The notes under the pieces are model-generated. The model did not search any database. It saw nothing but the letters and a program-made list of their open reading frames with translations, and was not told where the DNA came from. This document shows, piece by piece, positions 9,004 through 18,408 of a stretch of 64,000 bases of DNA (its first letter is position 1; every line of letters begins with the position of its first letter). The position numbers were made by a program, and so were the translations under genes. Source of the stretch: MPNO01 sp965200535 (GTDB lineage: Bacteria; Pseudomonadota; Alphaproteobacteria; MPNO01); contig CBDAUF010000002.1 in the NCBI GenBank assembly GCA_965200535.1, positions 1,240,001 through 1,304,000 on the forward strand. Direction: 5' to 3'.

Positions 9004-9684
9004 TCAGTCGGGCCACAGCACGTAACCTTCGCCCCGGACCGTTTGCAGATAGCGCGGGAAACGCGGGTCGGGTTCGATCTTGCGGCGCAGCCGGGTGATC
9101 TGCACGTCGACGGTGCGCGGGCTGCCCGCGATCCCGTTCTTCTCGATCAGGTCGTTGCGCGAGAACGTCACGCCGGGCTGCTGCGCAAGCGTCCGGAGCA
9201 GCCTGCTCTCGGCCGTCGTGAGGTGGATGACGCGGTCGCGCCGGGTGAGCGCCGAGCGTTCCACATCGAAGCTGTGGTCGCCCAACCGCACCGTCGCCGA
9301 CGGGACCGGTGCGGGCGCGCGTCTGAGAAGATTGGACAGGCGAAGCACGAGTTCGCGGGGTTCGAACGGCTTGGCGAGATAGTCGTCCGCCCCCCGTTCG
9401 AGGCCGGTAATCCGATCCTGCGGCTCGTCGCGGGCGGTCAGCATCAGTATGGGTGTGTCGGAGACCGTCCTCAGCCAGGCGGTGAACGAGAACCCGTCCT
9501 CGCCCGGCATCATCACGTCGAGGACGATGAGATCGAAGGCGATGCCCGCGAGCCTCGAGCGCGCGTCCGCCGCGCTGCGCGCCGCGGTCACCCGGTAGCC
9601 GTTTTCGATCAGGTACTGCTTGAGCAGATCGCGCAGCCTGTCGTCGTCGTCGACGACAAGGACATGCGGGATGTAGCCGGTCAT
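9004..9684 (-). CDS. OmpR/PhoB-type response regulator
   Basis: A 226-residue regulator with a receiver domain (acidic cluster VVDDDDR at residues 10-16, phospho-acceptor Asp56 in VLDVMMPG, Lys near 106 in LAKPFEP) and a winged-helix DNA-binding domain ending with RTVDVQITRLRRKI and TVRGEGYVLW. The frame is open upstream, but the ATG at 9684 starts at the canonical beginning of the receiver fold. It is followed by its kinase. This pair is the EnvZ/OmpR-like system of many Rhodospirillales; the regulon cannot be read from here. Confidence 0.92.
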   Translation of the reverse strand: MTGYIPHVLVVDDDDRLRDLLKQYLIENGYRVTAARSAADARSRLAGIAFDLIVLDVMMPGEDGFSFTAWLRTVSDTPILMLTARDEPQDRITGLERGADDYLAKPFEPRELVLRLSNLLRRAPAPVPSATVRLGDHSFDVERSALTRRDRVIHLTTAESRLLRTLAQQPGVTFSRNDLIEKNGIAGSPRTVDVQITRLRRKIEPDPRFPRYLQTVRGEGYVLWPD

Positions 9685-9715
9685 GCGGTTTTCCGGCGCG
9701 GCGACAGGGGTACCC

Positions 9716-10408
9716 TCATGGCCCGAGCGCCGGGACATCGGCTGCCATCCCGTCGAACAGCGCCAGCATCCGGGCGCGCCACTCATGGACGGGGTCGTCC
9801 GGCTCGATGATGCGGCAGGTGCCGACGATGCGGACCCACTGGCAGGTGCCCATCAGGATGTAGTCGGCGTAGCCCGGCGCATCGCCGGCGATGAAGGGCT
9901 GATCGGCGAGCAGGGCGCGGACCGGCGCCAAGGCGTCCCGCGCCGCCGGCAGGCGCTCGCCGCGGGCGGCGTGAAGCGCATCGATCGTGGTGCCGAACCG
10001 CTTCTCGCGGGTCTCGAGGAAGTATGGCCGGTCCGCCGCGTCGATGTTGTCGTAGACGTCCTTCACCACCAGAAGGATGAACCGCGGGTTGACCGTAAGG
10101 TCGGCCCAGGAGTTGAAAAAGCGTGCCATGGCCCGCTCCGTGCCGCTCGCGAACAGGGGCGGACGGTCGGGATAGGCCTCGTCGAGGTAGCACGCGATGG
10201 TCCATGAGTCGTGGACCACCGCGCCGCCGTCGCGGATCACCGGTACTCGCTCTTGGCCGCTGAAGGCAATCTTCTGCTTGTCGGTGAAACGCACCGGGAC
10301 GGTCTCGAACCGGAGCCCCTTGTGGGCGAGGGCGAACCGGGTGCGCCAGCAATAGGGGCTGAACCGCAGATCGTCCCTGCCGACGAGTTCGTAGAGCATG
10401 ATCGACAT
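9716..10408 (-). CDS. Glutathione S-transferase, LigE beta-etherase-like
   Basis: A 230-residue protein with a thioredoxin-like N-terminal domain (FSPYCWRTRFALAHKGL at about residues 17-33, then GQERVPVIRDGG and DSWTIACYLDEAYPDRPPLF) and an all-helical C-terminal domain. The spacing and the ERVPVI/DSW-IA-YLDE-YPDRP pattern resemble sphingomonad LigE-type beta-aryl etherases, though many uncharacterised GSTs share it. The ATG at 10408 has GGAAA at good distance; one at 10420 is the alternative. It lies upstream of the two-component pair on the same strand, 31 bp away, and may be co-transcribed. Confidence 0.75.
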   Translation of the reverse strand: MSIMLYELVGRDDLRFSPYCWRTRFALAHKGLRFETVPVRFTDKQKIAFSGQERVPVIRDGGAVVHDSWTIACYLDEAYPDRPPLFASGTERAMARFFNSWADLTVNPRFILLVVKDVYDNIDAADRPYFLETREKRFGTTIDALHAARGERLPAARDALAPVRALLADQPFIAGDAPGYADYILMGTCQWVRIVGTCRIIEPDDPVHEWRARMLALFDGMAADVPALGP

Positions 10409-10566
10409 GAGGGTTTCCATTTGTGGGTCCGGCTACCATGCCATAACGCGGTGCGATGACAAGCCCTGCGCAACCGACAGCGCTGCCGAAGGACGGTCGA
10501 TCCGGTCGGGCCAGAGGGGCGGCCGCGGGATCGGATTGACGCCGCGCCGGGGTCTTTACTAACTTC

Positions 10567-10640
10567 CGGGCTCGCTTCGCGGCCAAGACGGCCCGTTCGT
10601 TCGGAGCCCGCGCCGCCGTCGGCGTACAACAGGAACTGGA
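10567..10640 (+). ncRNA. Candidate serC leader RNA (cis-regulatory)
   Basis: The 5' region of serC folds by eye into two hairpins. CGGGCTC (10567-10573) pairs with GAGCCCG (10604-10610) around an inner GGCC-loop-GGCC hairpin (10581-10593). A second stem, CGCCG (10611-10615) with CGGCG (10620-10624), ends just before the AGGA ribosome-binding site at 10631. A serC leader motif with a last stem near the ribosome-binding site is known upstream of alphaproteobacterial serC-serA operons. Position and gene order match, but I could not compare with the published consensus. Confidence 0.45.
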
Positions 10641-10646
10641 CAGATC

Positions 10647-11822
10647 ATGACACCGCCGGCCCCGCCGAGCGTTCGACCGTCCCGCCCGTTCTTTTCCTCC
10701 GGCCCCTGCGCCAAGCGGCCGGGATGGACGGTGGACGCGTTGTCGGCCGCCCTCGTCGGCCGTTCGCACCGCTCCGCCCCCGGGAAGGTACGGCTGGCGG
10801 AAGCGATCGACCGGTCGCGCCGCATTCTCGGGCTGCCGGAGGATTACCGGCTCGGCATCGTTCCGGCCTCCGACACCGGTGCGGTCGAAATGGCGCTCTG
10901 GTCCCTGCTCGGTCCGCGCGGCGTCGATGTCCTGGTCTGGGAGAGCTTCGGTGCGGGCTGGGCGAACGACGTGGTCGACCATCTCGGCATCGCCGACACC
11001 CGCGTGCTGTCGGCGGACTACGGCGCCCTGCCGGACCTGTCGGCGGTGGATTTCTCCCGCGATGTCGTCTTCGCGTGGAACGGCACCACGTCGGGCGTGC
11101 GCGTTCCCGACGGCGGCTGGATCGATCCCGGCCGGGCCGGACTCACGATCTGCGACGCCACCTCGGCGGTCTTCGCGCTCGACCTGCCGTGGGACCGGCT
11201 CGACGTGATCACCTGGTCCTGGCAGAAGGTGATGGGCGGCGAGGGGGCGCACGGCATGATCGCGCTCGGCCCGCGCGCGGTGGAGCGGCTGGAGAGCTAC
11301 GCGCCGCCCTGGCCGGTGCCCAAGATATTCCGGCTTGCCGCGAAGGGCGCGTTGATCGAGGGAATATTCCGCGGCGACACCATCAACACGCCCTCCATGC
11401 TTTGCGTCGAGGACGCGATCGACGGTCTCAGGTGGGCCGAGGAGATCGGCGGCCTCCCGGCGCTGACCGGCCGGACCGCGGCCAATATGGCGGCGATCGA
11501 AGGGTGGGTTTCGTCGGCGCCGTGGGTCGACTTCCTCGCGTCGCCGCCGGAAACCCGATCGCCCACCTCGGTCTGCCTGAAGATCGTCGACCCGTGGTTC
11601 GAGCGCCTCGACGATGCGAGAAAGGCTGCCGTTCCGAAGCGGATCGACTCCATGCTTGCGGACGAGGGCGTGGCCTACGACATAAACGGTTATCGCTCGG
11701 CACCGCCGGGGCTCCGCCTGTGGGCCGGGGCGACCGTCGAGCGGGCCGATCTCGAGGCGCTCTTCCCGTGGCTGGACTGGGCCTATTCCCTGGCCCGGCA
11801 GGACATGTCGGGCGCGGCCTGA
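10647..11822 (+). CDS. serC: Phosphoserine aminotransferase
   Basis: A 391-residue fold-type I PLP enzyme that makes 3-phosphoserine from 3-phosphohydroxypyruvate and glutamate. The N-terminus FFSSGPCAKRPGW and the PLP lysine Lys194 in TWSWQKVMGGEGAHG are those of the alphaproteobacterial SerC subgroup. The length is normal for that group. The ATG at 10647 follows a candidate leader RNA and an AGGA. serA begins 12 bp after its stop, so the first two steps of the phosphorylated serine pathway are co-expressed. Confidence 0.95.
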   Translation: MTPPAPPSVRPSRPFFSSGPCAKRPGWTVDALSAALVGRSHRSAPGKVRLAEAIDRSRRILGLPEDYRLGIVPASDTGAVEMALWSLLGPRGVDVLVWESFGAGWANDVVDHLGIADTRVLSADYGALPDLSAVDFSRDVVFAWNGTTSGVRVPDGGWIDPGRAGLTICDATSAVFALDLPWDRLDVITWSWQKVMGGEGAHGMIALGPRAVERLESYAPPWPVPKIFRLAAKGALIEGIFRGDTINTPSMLCVEDAIDGLRWAEEIGGLPALTGRTAANMAAIEGWVSSAPWVDFLASPPETRSPTSVCLKIVDPWFERLDDARKAAVPKRIDSMLADEGVAYDINGYRSAPPGLRLWAGATVERADLEALFPWLDWAYSLARQDMSGAA

Positions 11823-11834
11823 GAGGAGTCTTCG

Positions 11835-13412
11835 ATGAACCGCGTACTCATCTCGGACAGGCTCAGCGAGCAGGCGGTCGACATTTTCCGGGGGCGGGGT
11901 ATCGAGGTCGATTTCGAACCCGGCCTCGCGGCAGACGCCCTGCTCGAGCGGATCGGCGCCTATGACGGTCTTGCCGTCCGCTCCGCCACCAAGGTGACCG
12001 CCGGGGTCATCGAGGCGGGAGAAAAGCTGAGGGTGATCGGCCGCGCCGGGATCGGCGTCGACAATATCGACGTCCAGGCCGCCAGCGCCCGGGGCGTCAT
12101 CGTCATGAACACGCCCTTCGGCAATGCGGTGACCACCGGCGAGCACGCCATCGCGATGATGTTCGCGCTGGCCCGCCAGATTCCGGCGGCCGACCGGGAG
12201 ACCCAGAACGGCGCGTGGAACCGCGCGAAATTTCTCGGCACCGAACTCACCGGCAAGACGCTTGGTATCGTCGGCTGCGGCAATGTCGGTGCGGTGGTCG
12301 CGGACCGCGCGCTGGGACTCAAGATGAAGGTGCTGGTCTACGATCCCTATCTTTCCGCCGACCGTGCGGAGGAGCTTCGCGTCTCCAAAGTCGAGCTCGA
12401 CGCTCTGCTCGAAAACGCCGACGTCATCAGCCTGCATACGCCGCTGACCGAGCAGACGCGCGGCCTCATCGACGCCGCCGCCGTCGCCAGGACCAAGCCC
12501 GGGGTGCGCATCGTCAACTGCGCCCGCGGCGAGCTCATGGACGCCGACGCGCTTGCCGAAGCCCTGTCTTCCGGCCATGTCGGAGGGGTGGCGGTCGACG
12601 TCTACCCCGCCGAACCGCCCGGCGACTATCCGCTGTTCGGAAAGGAGGGGGTGGTCGCGACGCCTCATCTTGGCGCTTCGACCGCCGAGGCGCAGGAAAA
12701 AGTCGCAGTCCAGATCGCCGAACAGATGTCCGACTATCTGCTCGACGGCGCGGTTCTCCATGCCGTCAACATGCCGTCCCTGAGCGGCGAGGAATCCGCC
12801 CGCCTCGCACCATTCATGGAACTCGGCCGCCAGATCGGCAGTCTCGCCGGGCAGGTCGCGGAGACCGGCTTCCGCAGGGTGATCGTGGAGTACGAGGGCG
12901 AAGCTGCGGAACTCAACCACCGACCCATTACGGCGGCGCTGATCGAGGGGCTGCTCGCGCCCTTCGTCGATACGGTCAACATCGTCAACGCGCCGATCGT
13001 TGCGCGCGAGCGGGGTATCCACGTCACGGAGACCACGCATGGCGGGCGGTCCGACTATCCGTCGCTCATCCGGCTGACGGTGACCACGGAACGGGCGACG
13101 CGCACGACCGCGGGCACGCTGTTCTCCAACCGGATGCCGCGCATCGTCGAACTCGACGGCATTCCGCTCGAAGCCTCGCTGGGCAAGAACATGCTGTACA
13201 CCGTGAACCGGGACCAGCCCGGGTTTGTCGGCCGGCTCGGTTCCGCCCTCGGCGATGCCGGGGTAAACATCGCCACCTTCCATCTCGGCCGGGCGGGTCC
13301 GAGGGAGCACGCGGTCAGCCTGATCTCGGTCGATGGAGCGATACCGCAAACCGTCCTCGAGACCGTGCGGGCGTTGCCCGGCGTCGTGAGGGCGCGGGCG
13401 CTCAGTTTCTGA
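11835..13412 (+). CDS. serA: D-3-phosphoglycerate dehydrogenase
   Basis: A 525-residue long-form SerA that oxidises 3-phosphoglycerate with NAD. It has an N-terminal substrate-binding half, a Rossmann core (GIVGCGNVGAVVADR at about residues 139-153), catalytic Arg/Glu/His regions (NCARGELMD, TPHLGASTAEA), an intervening domain and a C-terminal ACT domain from about residue 450 (VNRDQPGFVGRLGSALGDAGVN starts it) for serine feedback. A GAGGAG lies 8 bp before the ATG. It is the second gene of the serC-serA operon and is followed by hisZ after 13 bp. Confidence 0.96.
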   Translation: MNRVLISDRLSEQAVDIFRGRGIEVDFEPGLAADALLERIGAYDGLAVRSATKVTAGVIEAGEKLRVIGRAGIGVDNIDVQAASARGVIVMNTPFGNAVTTGEHAIAMMFALARQIPAADRETQNGAWNRAKFLGTELTGKTLGIVGCGNVGAVVADRALGLKMKVLVYDPYLSADRAEELRVSKVELDALLENADVISLHTPLTEQTRGLIDAAAVARTKPGVRIVNCARGELMDADALAEALSSGHVGGVAVDVYPAEPPGDYPLFGKEGVVATPHLGASTAEAQEKVAVQIAEQMSDYLLDGAVLHAVNMPSLSGEESARLAPFMELGRQIGSLAGQVAETGFRRVIVEYEGEAAELNHRPITAALIEGLLAPFVDTVNIVNAPIVARERGIHVTETTHGGRSDYPSLIRLTVTTERATRTTAGTLFSNRMPRIVELDGIPLEASLGKNMLYTVNRDQPGFVGRLGSALGDAGVNIATFHLGRAGPREHAVSLISVDGAIPQTVLETVRALPGVVRARALSF

Positions 13413-13425
13413 AGAGGCGCGGGGA

Positions 13426-14595
13426 ATGAACGAGGGAGACCTCCGGGCGCTCCTGCCCACCGGGCTGCGCGATGTGCTGCCGCCTGCGGCGGCGCAGGAG
13501 GCAAGCGCGGTCGAGCGGCTGATCGGCCTGTTCGAACTCAACGGCTACGAGCGCGTCAAGGCGCCGCTGGTCGAGTTCGAGGAAGGGCTGCTGAGCGGGG
13601 CGGGGGCCGCGACGGCGTCGGAGACCTTCCGGCTCATGGATCCGGTCTCCCAGCGCATGATGGGGGTGCGCGCCGACATCACGCCGCAGATCGCGCGCAT
13701 CGCGGCCAGCCGTCTTGGGGATGCACCGCGGCCGCTCCGCCTGTGCTACGCCGGGGATGTGCTCCGGATCAACGGCACCCATCTCCGGCCCGAGCGCCAG
13801 TTCGCCCAGGTCGGGATGGAATTGATCGGCTCCGACGCTCCGCGCGCCGATGCCGAGATCGTAGTGCTGGCCGCCGAGGCGCTGACGCTGGCCGGCGTCG
13901 CCGACATCACGGTCGATCTGACCGTGCCGCCGCTCGCGCCCGCGGTTTGCGCCGCGCACGGGCGCTCCCTGGAGGACGACGCCGGGCTGCGCGAGGCGAT
14001 CGACCACAAGGACGCGGCGGCGCTCGTCGATCTCGGGGGCGATCTCGCGCAGACGCTGTGCGCCATGCTGGCGGCGGCCGGCCCGGCGGAGCGCTGCGTC
14101 GCGGCGCTCGTCGATCTCGATCTGCCGCCCGAGCCCGCCGAGGCGTGCCGGCGGCTCGGGGAGGTCATCTCGGCAATCCGGGCGGGCGCGCCCGACCTCA
14201 GGCTCACCGCGGATCCGCTCGAAAACCGCGGCTTCGAGTATCACACCGGAATCTGTTTCACGATCTTTCCCGCCGGCGTTCGCGGCGAACTCGCGAGCGG
14301 CGGCCGCTATGTCACGGGCGTCAACGGGCAGGGAGAAGGCGGGGAAGCGGGAACCGGCATCACGCTCTACGTCGATACCATCCTGCGCTCGCTTCCGTCC
14401 CCCGCAACGATGCGGCGGGTCTTCCTGCCCATCGGCACCGCGCCCGAGGTTGGGCGGGCGCTGCGAGCGGAAGGCTGGATCACCGTGGCAGGACTCCGGC
14501 CCGCGCAACCGCCGGAACGGGAGGCGGTGCGGCTGGGCTGCACGCATTACTGCCACGCCGGCAAGATTCTCGCAGCGGAGTGGGCGGGCCTCTAA
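13426..14595 (+). CDS. hisZ: ATP phosphoribosyltransferase regulatory subunit
   Basis: A 389-residue HisRS-like protein without the anticodon-binding domain, the form that pairs with short HisG. Class II motifs are recognisable: PTGLRDVLPP at the N-terminus, FRLMDPVSQRMMGVRADITPQIAR for motif 2, and GFEYHTGICFTIF with GGRYV for the histidine site. hisG is not in this window. Order serA-hisZ-purA with 13-bp and 2-bp gaps indicates one transcript of amino-acid and purine biosynthesis genes. Confidence 0.92.
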   Translation: MNEGDLRALLPTGLRDVLPPAAAQEASAVERLIGLFELNGYERVKAPLVEFEEGLLSGAGAATASETFRLMDPVSQRMMGVRADITPQIARIAASRLGDAPRPLRLCYAGDVLRINGTHLRPERQFAQVGMELIGSDAPRADAEIVVLAAEALTLAGVADITVDLTVPPLAPAVCAAHGRSLEDDAGLREAIDHKDAAALVDLGGDLAQTLCAMLAAAGPAERCVAALVDLDLPPEPAEACRRLGEVISAIRAGAPDLRLTADPLENRGFEYHTGICFTIFPAGVRGELASGGRYVTGVNGQGEGGEAGTGITLYVDTILRSLPSPATMRRVFLPIGTAPEVGRALRAEGWITVAGLRPAQPPEREAVRLGCTHYCHAGKILAAEWAGL

Positions 14596-14597
14596 TA

Positions 14598-15890
<1,293 letters not shown>

Positions 15891-15908
15891 GCCCGATGCT
15901 TGCGGCGG

Positions 15909-16862
15909 TCAGTCGGCGCCCGCCGGGGCGCGCTCCTGTTCGACGACGGCTGCACGCATCGCCTTCTGGATCTTCTCGAAGGCGCGCACCTCGATCTGCC
16001 GCACCCGTTCCCGCGATACCCCGAACTCCCGGCTCAGCTCCTCGAGGGTGAGGGGGTTTTCCGCCAGCCGGCGCATGGTGAGGATGCGCTTCTCGCGCTG
16101 ATTGAGGGTGTCCATCGCGCTCCGCAGCAGGGTGCGGCGCCGCTCGAGTTCCTCCGCCTCGGCGAGCCGCGTTTCCTGGGACTCCGTTTCGTCGACCAGC
16201 CAGTCCATCCACTCGCCGTCGCTGTCGGCGCGCAGCGGCGCGTTGAGCGAGTTGTCGGGCGCCGCCATCCGGCGGTTCATCTGCACGACCTCGTCCTCAG
16301 AAACGTTGAGCCGCGTCGCGATGGCCGACACGTTTTCGGGGTGGAGGTCGCCGTCCTCGATCGCCTTTATTTCGCCCTTGATACGGCGCAGGTTGAAGAA
16401 CAGCTTTTTCTGGGCGGCCGTGGTGCCGATCTTCACCAGCGACCAGGAGTGCAGGATGTACTCCTGGATCGCCGCGCGGATCCACCACATGGCGTAGGTC
16501 GCAAGCCGGAAGCCGCGGTCGGGGTCGAACCGCTTGACCGCCTGCATCATGCCGACATTGCCTTCGGAGATCAGTTCGCCCATCGGCAGGCCGTAGCCGC
16601 GGTAGCCCGATGCGATCTTGGCGACCAGCCTGAGGTGGCTCGTCACCAGCCTGTGCGCCGCCTCCGTGTCGCCGTGTTCGCGCCACCGCTTGGCCAGCAT
16701 GAATTCCTCATCCGGCTCGAGCAGGGGAAACTTGCGGATGTCCTGGAGATAGCGCGACAGATTGCTGTCGGGGTCGAGCTGCGGCACTGCCGGGACGTTT
16801 GTCGCGGGCGCTGCCATTGCTCCAGCCATCGGCCGATCCTCCCGGGAGCTCTTGTCGGTCAT
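15909..16862 (-). CDS. rpoH: RNA polymerase heat-shock sigma factor 32
   Basis: A 317-residue group 3-like sigma factor. It has region 1.2/2.1 (SNLSRYLQDIRKFPLL), region 2 with LATYAMWWIRAAIQEYIL, the RpoH-box region after 2.4 (QKKLFFNLRR) and region 4 with LEELSREFGVSRERVRQIE. The ATG at 16862 has GGAGGC 5 bp upstream; an ATG further upstream would run into a GC-only repeat. The short leader contains that repeat and is preceded by a sequence resembling a sigma-32 promoter, suggesting autoregulation. It converges with purA across 18 bp. Confidence 0.95.
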   Translation of the reverse strand: MTDKSSREDRPMAGAMAAPATNVPAVPQLDPDSNLSRYLQDIRKFPLLEPDEEFMLAKRWREHGDTEAAHRLVTSHLRLVAKIASGYRGYGLPMGELISEGNVGMMQAVKRFDPDRGFRLATYAMWWIRAAIQEYILHSWSLVKIGTTAAQKKLFFNLRRIKGEIKAIEDGDLHPENVSAIATRLNVSEDEVVQMNRRMAAPDNSLNAPLRADSDGEWMDWLVDETESQETRLAEAEELERRRTLLRSAMDTLNQREKRILTMRRLAENPLTLEELSREFGVSRERVRQIEVRAFEKIQKAMRAAVVEQERAPAGAD

Positions 16863-16880
16863 GCCGCCTCCGATCGCGGG

Positions 16881-16908
16881 GCGGCCGCGGCCGGCCGCGG
16901 CCGGCCGG
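16881..16908. repeat. GC-only palindromic tandem repeat in the rpoH leader
   Basis: The self-complementary decamer GGCCGCGGCC occurs twice in tandem (16883-16892, 16893-16902), followed by GGCCGG. In the rpoH mRNA it would form very stable stems ending about 11 nt before the ribosome-binding site. It could limit rpoH translation at low temperature, which is inference only. Confidence 0.6.
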
Positions 16909-16930
16909 TGCAAAGCCGTCCGGCAATGAG

Positions 16931-16956
16931 ATGGTGATCGCGCGGCCATTTACAAG
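16931..16956 (-). promoter_or_regulatory. Sigma-32-like promoter of rpoH
   Basis: Read on the minus strand, CTTGTA (16956-16951) and CACCAT (16936-16931) are spaced by 14 bp, close to the heat-shock pattern CTTGAA-N13-15-CCCCAT. The -35 element overlaps the rluD stop codon. Transcription would begin near 16924, giving a leader of about 60 nt. Recognition by eye only. Confidence 0.5.
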
Positions 16957-17963
16957 AGGTCCTCCAGAACTGTCTCCAGAGCCTTGAGTTCATGCGGCAA
17001 TTCGGACTCGAAAACAAGGTCCTCGCCGTTTCCGGGATGGCGGAACCCGAGCCGGTGGGCGTGCAGCGCATGGCGGCCGAGAGAGGTCACCGCGTCCGCC
17101 CCCCGCTCGCCCACCGACCTCCGGCGCGCTGCGGTCAGCCCGCCGCCATACGTCGTGTCGCCCAGCACGGGATGGCCGCGGGCCGCGAGATGAACGCGGA
17201 TCTGGTGGGTCCGTCCGGTCGCCAGCCGGCACTCGAGCCGGCAAGCCGCATCGCCGAAACGGCGGACCAGCCGGTATCGGGTCAGCGCCGGACGGCCGCC
17301 GGAAGCCAGGACCGCCATCTTTTTGCGGTTGCGCGGACTGCGGCCGATGTTTCCCTCGATCGCACCCGCCGCGCGCGCCGGTGCGTTCCAGGCGAAGGCG
17401 GTGTAGGCGCGCACGATGGAACGGGCCTTGAACTGCTTTGCGAGGGCGTTGTGGCTCCGGTCGTTCTTGGCGACCGCCATAAGGCCGCTGGTCAACTTGT
17501 CCAGGCGGTGGACGATGCCCGGCCGGCGCACCCCGCCGATCCCGGACAGGCTGTCGCCGCAATGGGCGATCAGCGCGTTGACCAGGGTCCCGTCGGGAGA
17601 TCCCGGAGCGGGATGGACCACGAGGCCCGCCTTCTTGTCCACCACGATCACGTCGTCGTCCTCGTAGACAACGGCAAGCGGGATCGGTTCCGCCGCCGGC
17701 GCCGGTTTCGTACTATCGGGGACGAATACGGCGAAAATTTGACCCGGTCTGACCCTGAAGGAGGGCTCGTCGATCGTCCCGCCGGGAGCTCTCTCGGCGT
17801 TCTGGAGCGAGATCGATCCGGTCTCGATGAGACGCTTGATCCGGGTTCTCGACAGCGCCGGCACGGCTTCGGCGAGGAAACGGTCCAGCCGGGTCCCTTC
17901 GGCGCCGGCCGGCACGGCGACGATGCGGCGGCCGCAGGGGCGGGCATCCTTGCTGGTCGTCAT
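16950..17963 (-). CDS. rluD: RluD-family 23S rRNA pseudouridine synthase
   Basis: A 337-residue RluA-family enzyme. It has an N-terminal S4 RNA-binding domain (LDRFLAEAVPALSRTRIKRLI at about residues 22-42) and a catalytic domain with the active-site aspartate in GIVHRLDKLTSG, then TGRTHQIRVHLA. RluD modifies helix 69 of 23S rRNA; RluC or other paralogues cannot be excluded. The ATG at 17963 is divergent from DUF6476 with 22 bp between the starts; an ATG at 17987 is in frame but overlaps that gene. Its stop codon lies in the candidate rpoH promoter. Confidence 0.88.
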   Translation of the reverse strand: MTTSKDARPCGRRIVAVPAGAEGTRLDRFLAEAVPALSRTRIKRLIETGSISLQNAERAPGGTIDEPSFRVRPGQIFAVFVPDSTKPAPAAEPIPLAVVYEDDDVIVVDKKAGLVVHPAPGSPDGTLVNALIAHCGDSLSGIGGVRRPGIVHRLDKLTSGLMAVAKNDRSHNALAKQFKARSIVRAYTAFAWNAPARAAGAIEGNIGRSPRNRKKMAVLASGGRPALTRYRLVRRFGDAACRLECRLATGRTHQIRVHLAARGHPVLGDTTYGGGLTAARRRSVGERGADAVTSLGRHALHAHRLGFRHPGNGEDLVFESELPHELKALETVLEDLL

Positions 17964-17985
17964 GGCGGGAGAGTGAGCACAATCC

Positions 17986-18267
17986 ATGCGGGCGCTCAAG
18001 GGTCTCGTGATCGGGATGGGGGTGCTGATCGTCGCAGGCCTCGCGGTCGTCGTCGTGACCATCGCCAACCGTTCGTTCCACGGTGCGGCGGCGCCGACAG
18101 ACGCCGTGCTCGCGCTGCCGCAGGGGGCGGAGGTGGTGGAGACCTCCCTGGACGGACAGCGTCTCGCGCTCCGCCTCCGTCTCGCCGATGGAACCTCCGA
18201 GATCCACGTCTTCGATCTCGCGACGGGCGGCCGCACGGCCGTCGTGCGGGTGCGGACGGACGGGTAG
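17986..18267 (+). CDS. DUF6476 family small membrane protein
   Basis: A 93-residue protein with one N-terminal membrane helix (about residues 5-28, GLVIGMGVLIVAGLAVVVVT) followed by a small beta-rich domain rich in LxLRLADG and HVFDLATG strands. Size, layout and position next to rluD and a tRNA match the alphaproteobacterial DUF6476 family. The topology predicts a cytoplasmic N-terminus and periplasmic C-terminus. Function unknown. Confidence 0.78.
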   Translation: MRALKGLVIGMGVLIVAGLAVVVVTIANRSFHGAAAPTDAVLALPQGAEVVETSLDGQRLALRLRLADGTSEIHVFDLATGGRTAVVRVRTDG

Positions 18268-18332
18268 GGGGCAGGGATGCGGCCGCTTGATCCGGTTTCC
18301 CGGACCCGGTATCTATAGCGCCCAGCCACAGC

Positions 18333-18408
18333 GTCCCCTTCGTCTAGTGGCCTAGGACATCGGCCTCTCACGCCGAAAACAGGGGTTCGAGTCCCCTAGG
18401 GGACGCCA
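18333..18408 (+). tRNA. tRNA-Glu(CTC)
   Basis: A 76-nt cloverleaf: acceptor GTCCCCT pairs with AGGGGAC; the anticodon stem TCGGC/GCCGA holds loop CTCTCAC with anticodon CTC; the T arm has GGTTCGAGTCC. The discriminator G and CCA end are encoded. It reads GAG, the commoner glutamate codon in this GC-rich genome. The convergent homocysteine methyltransferase gene ends inside it, sharing 13 bp. Confidence 0.97.

Noticed and set aside
9783..13541. Very long open frame (about 1250 codons) on the minus strand opposite serC and serA
   Set aside because: It is a GC-rich shadow: the plus strand holds clear serC and serA, and the antisense translation is Arg/Gly/Asp-rich without family motifs. Only its low-numbered end coincides with part of the GST gene in another frame.
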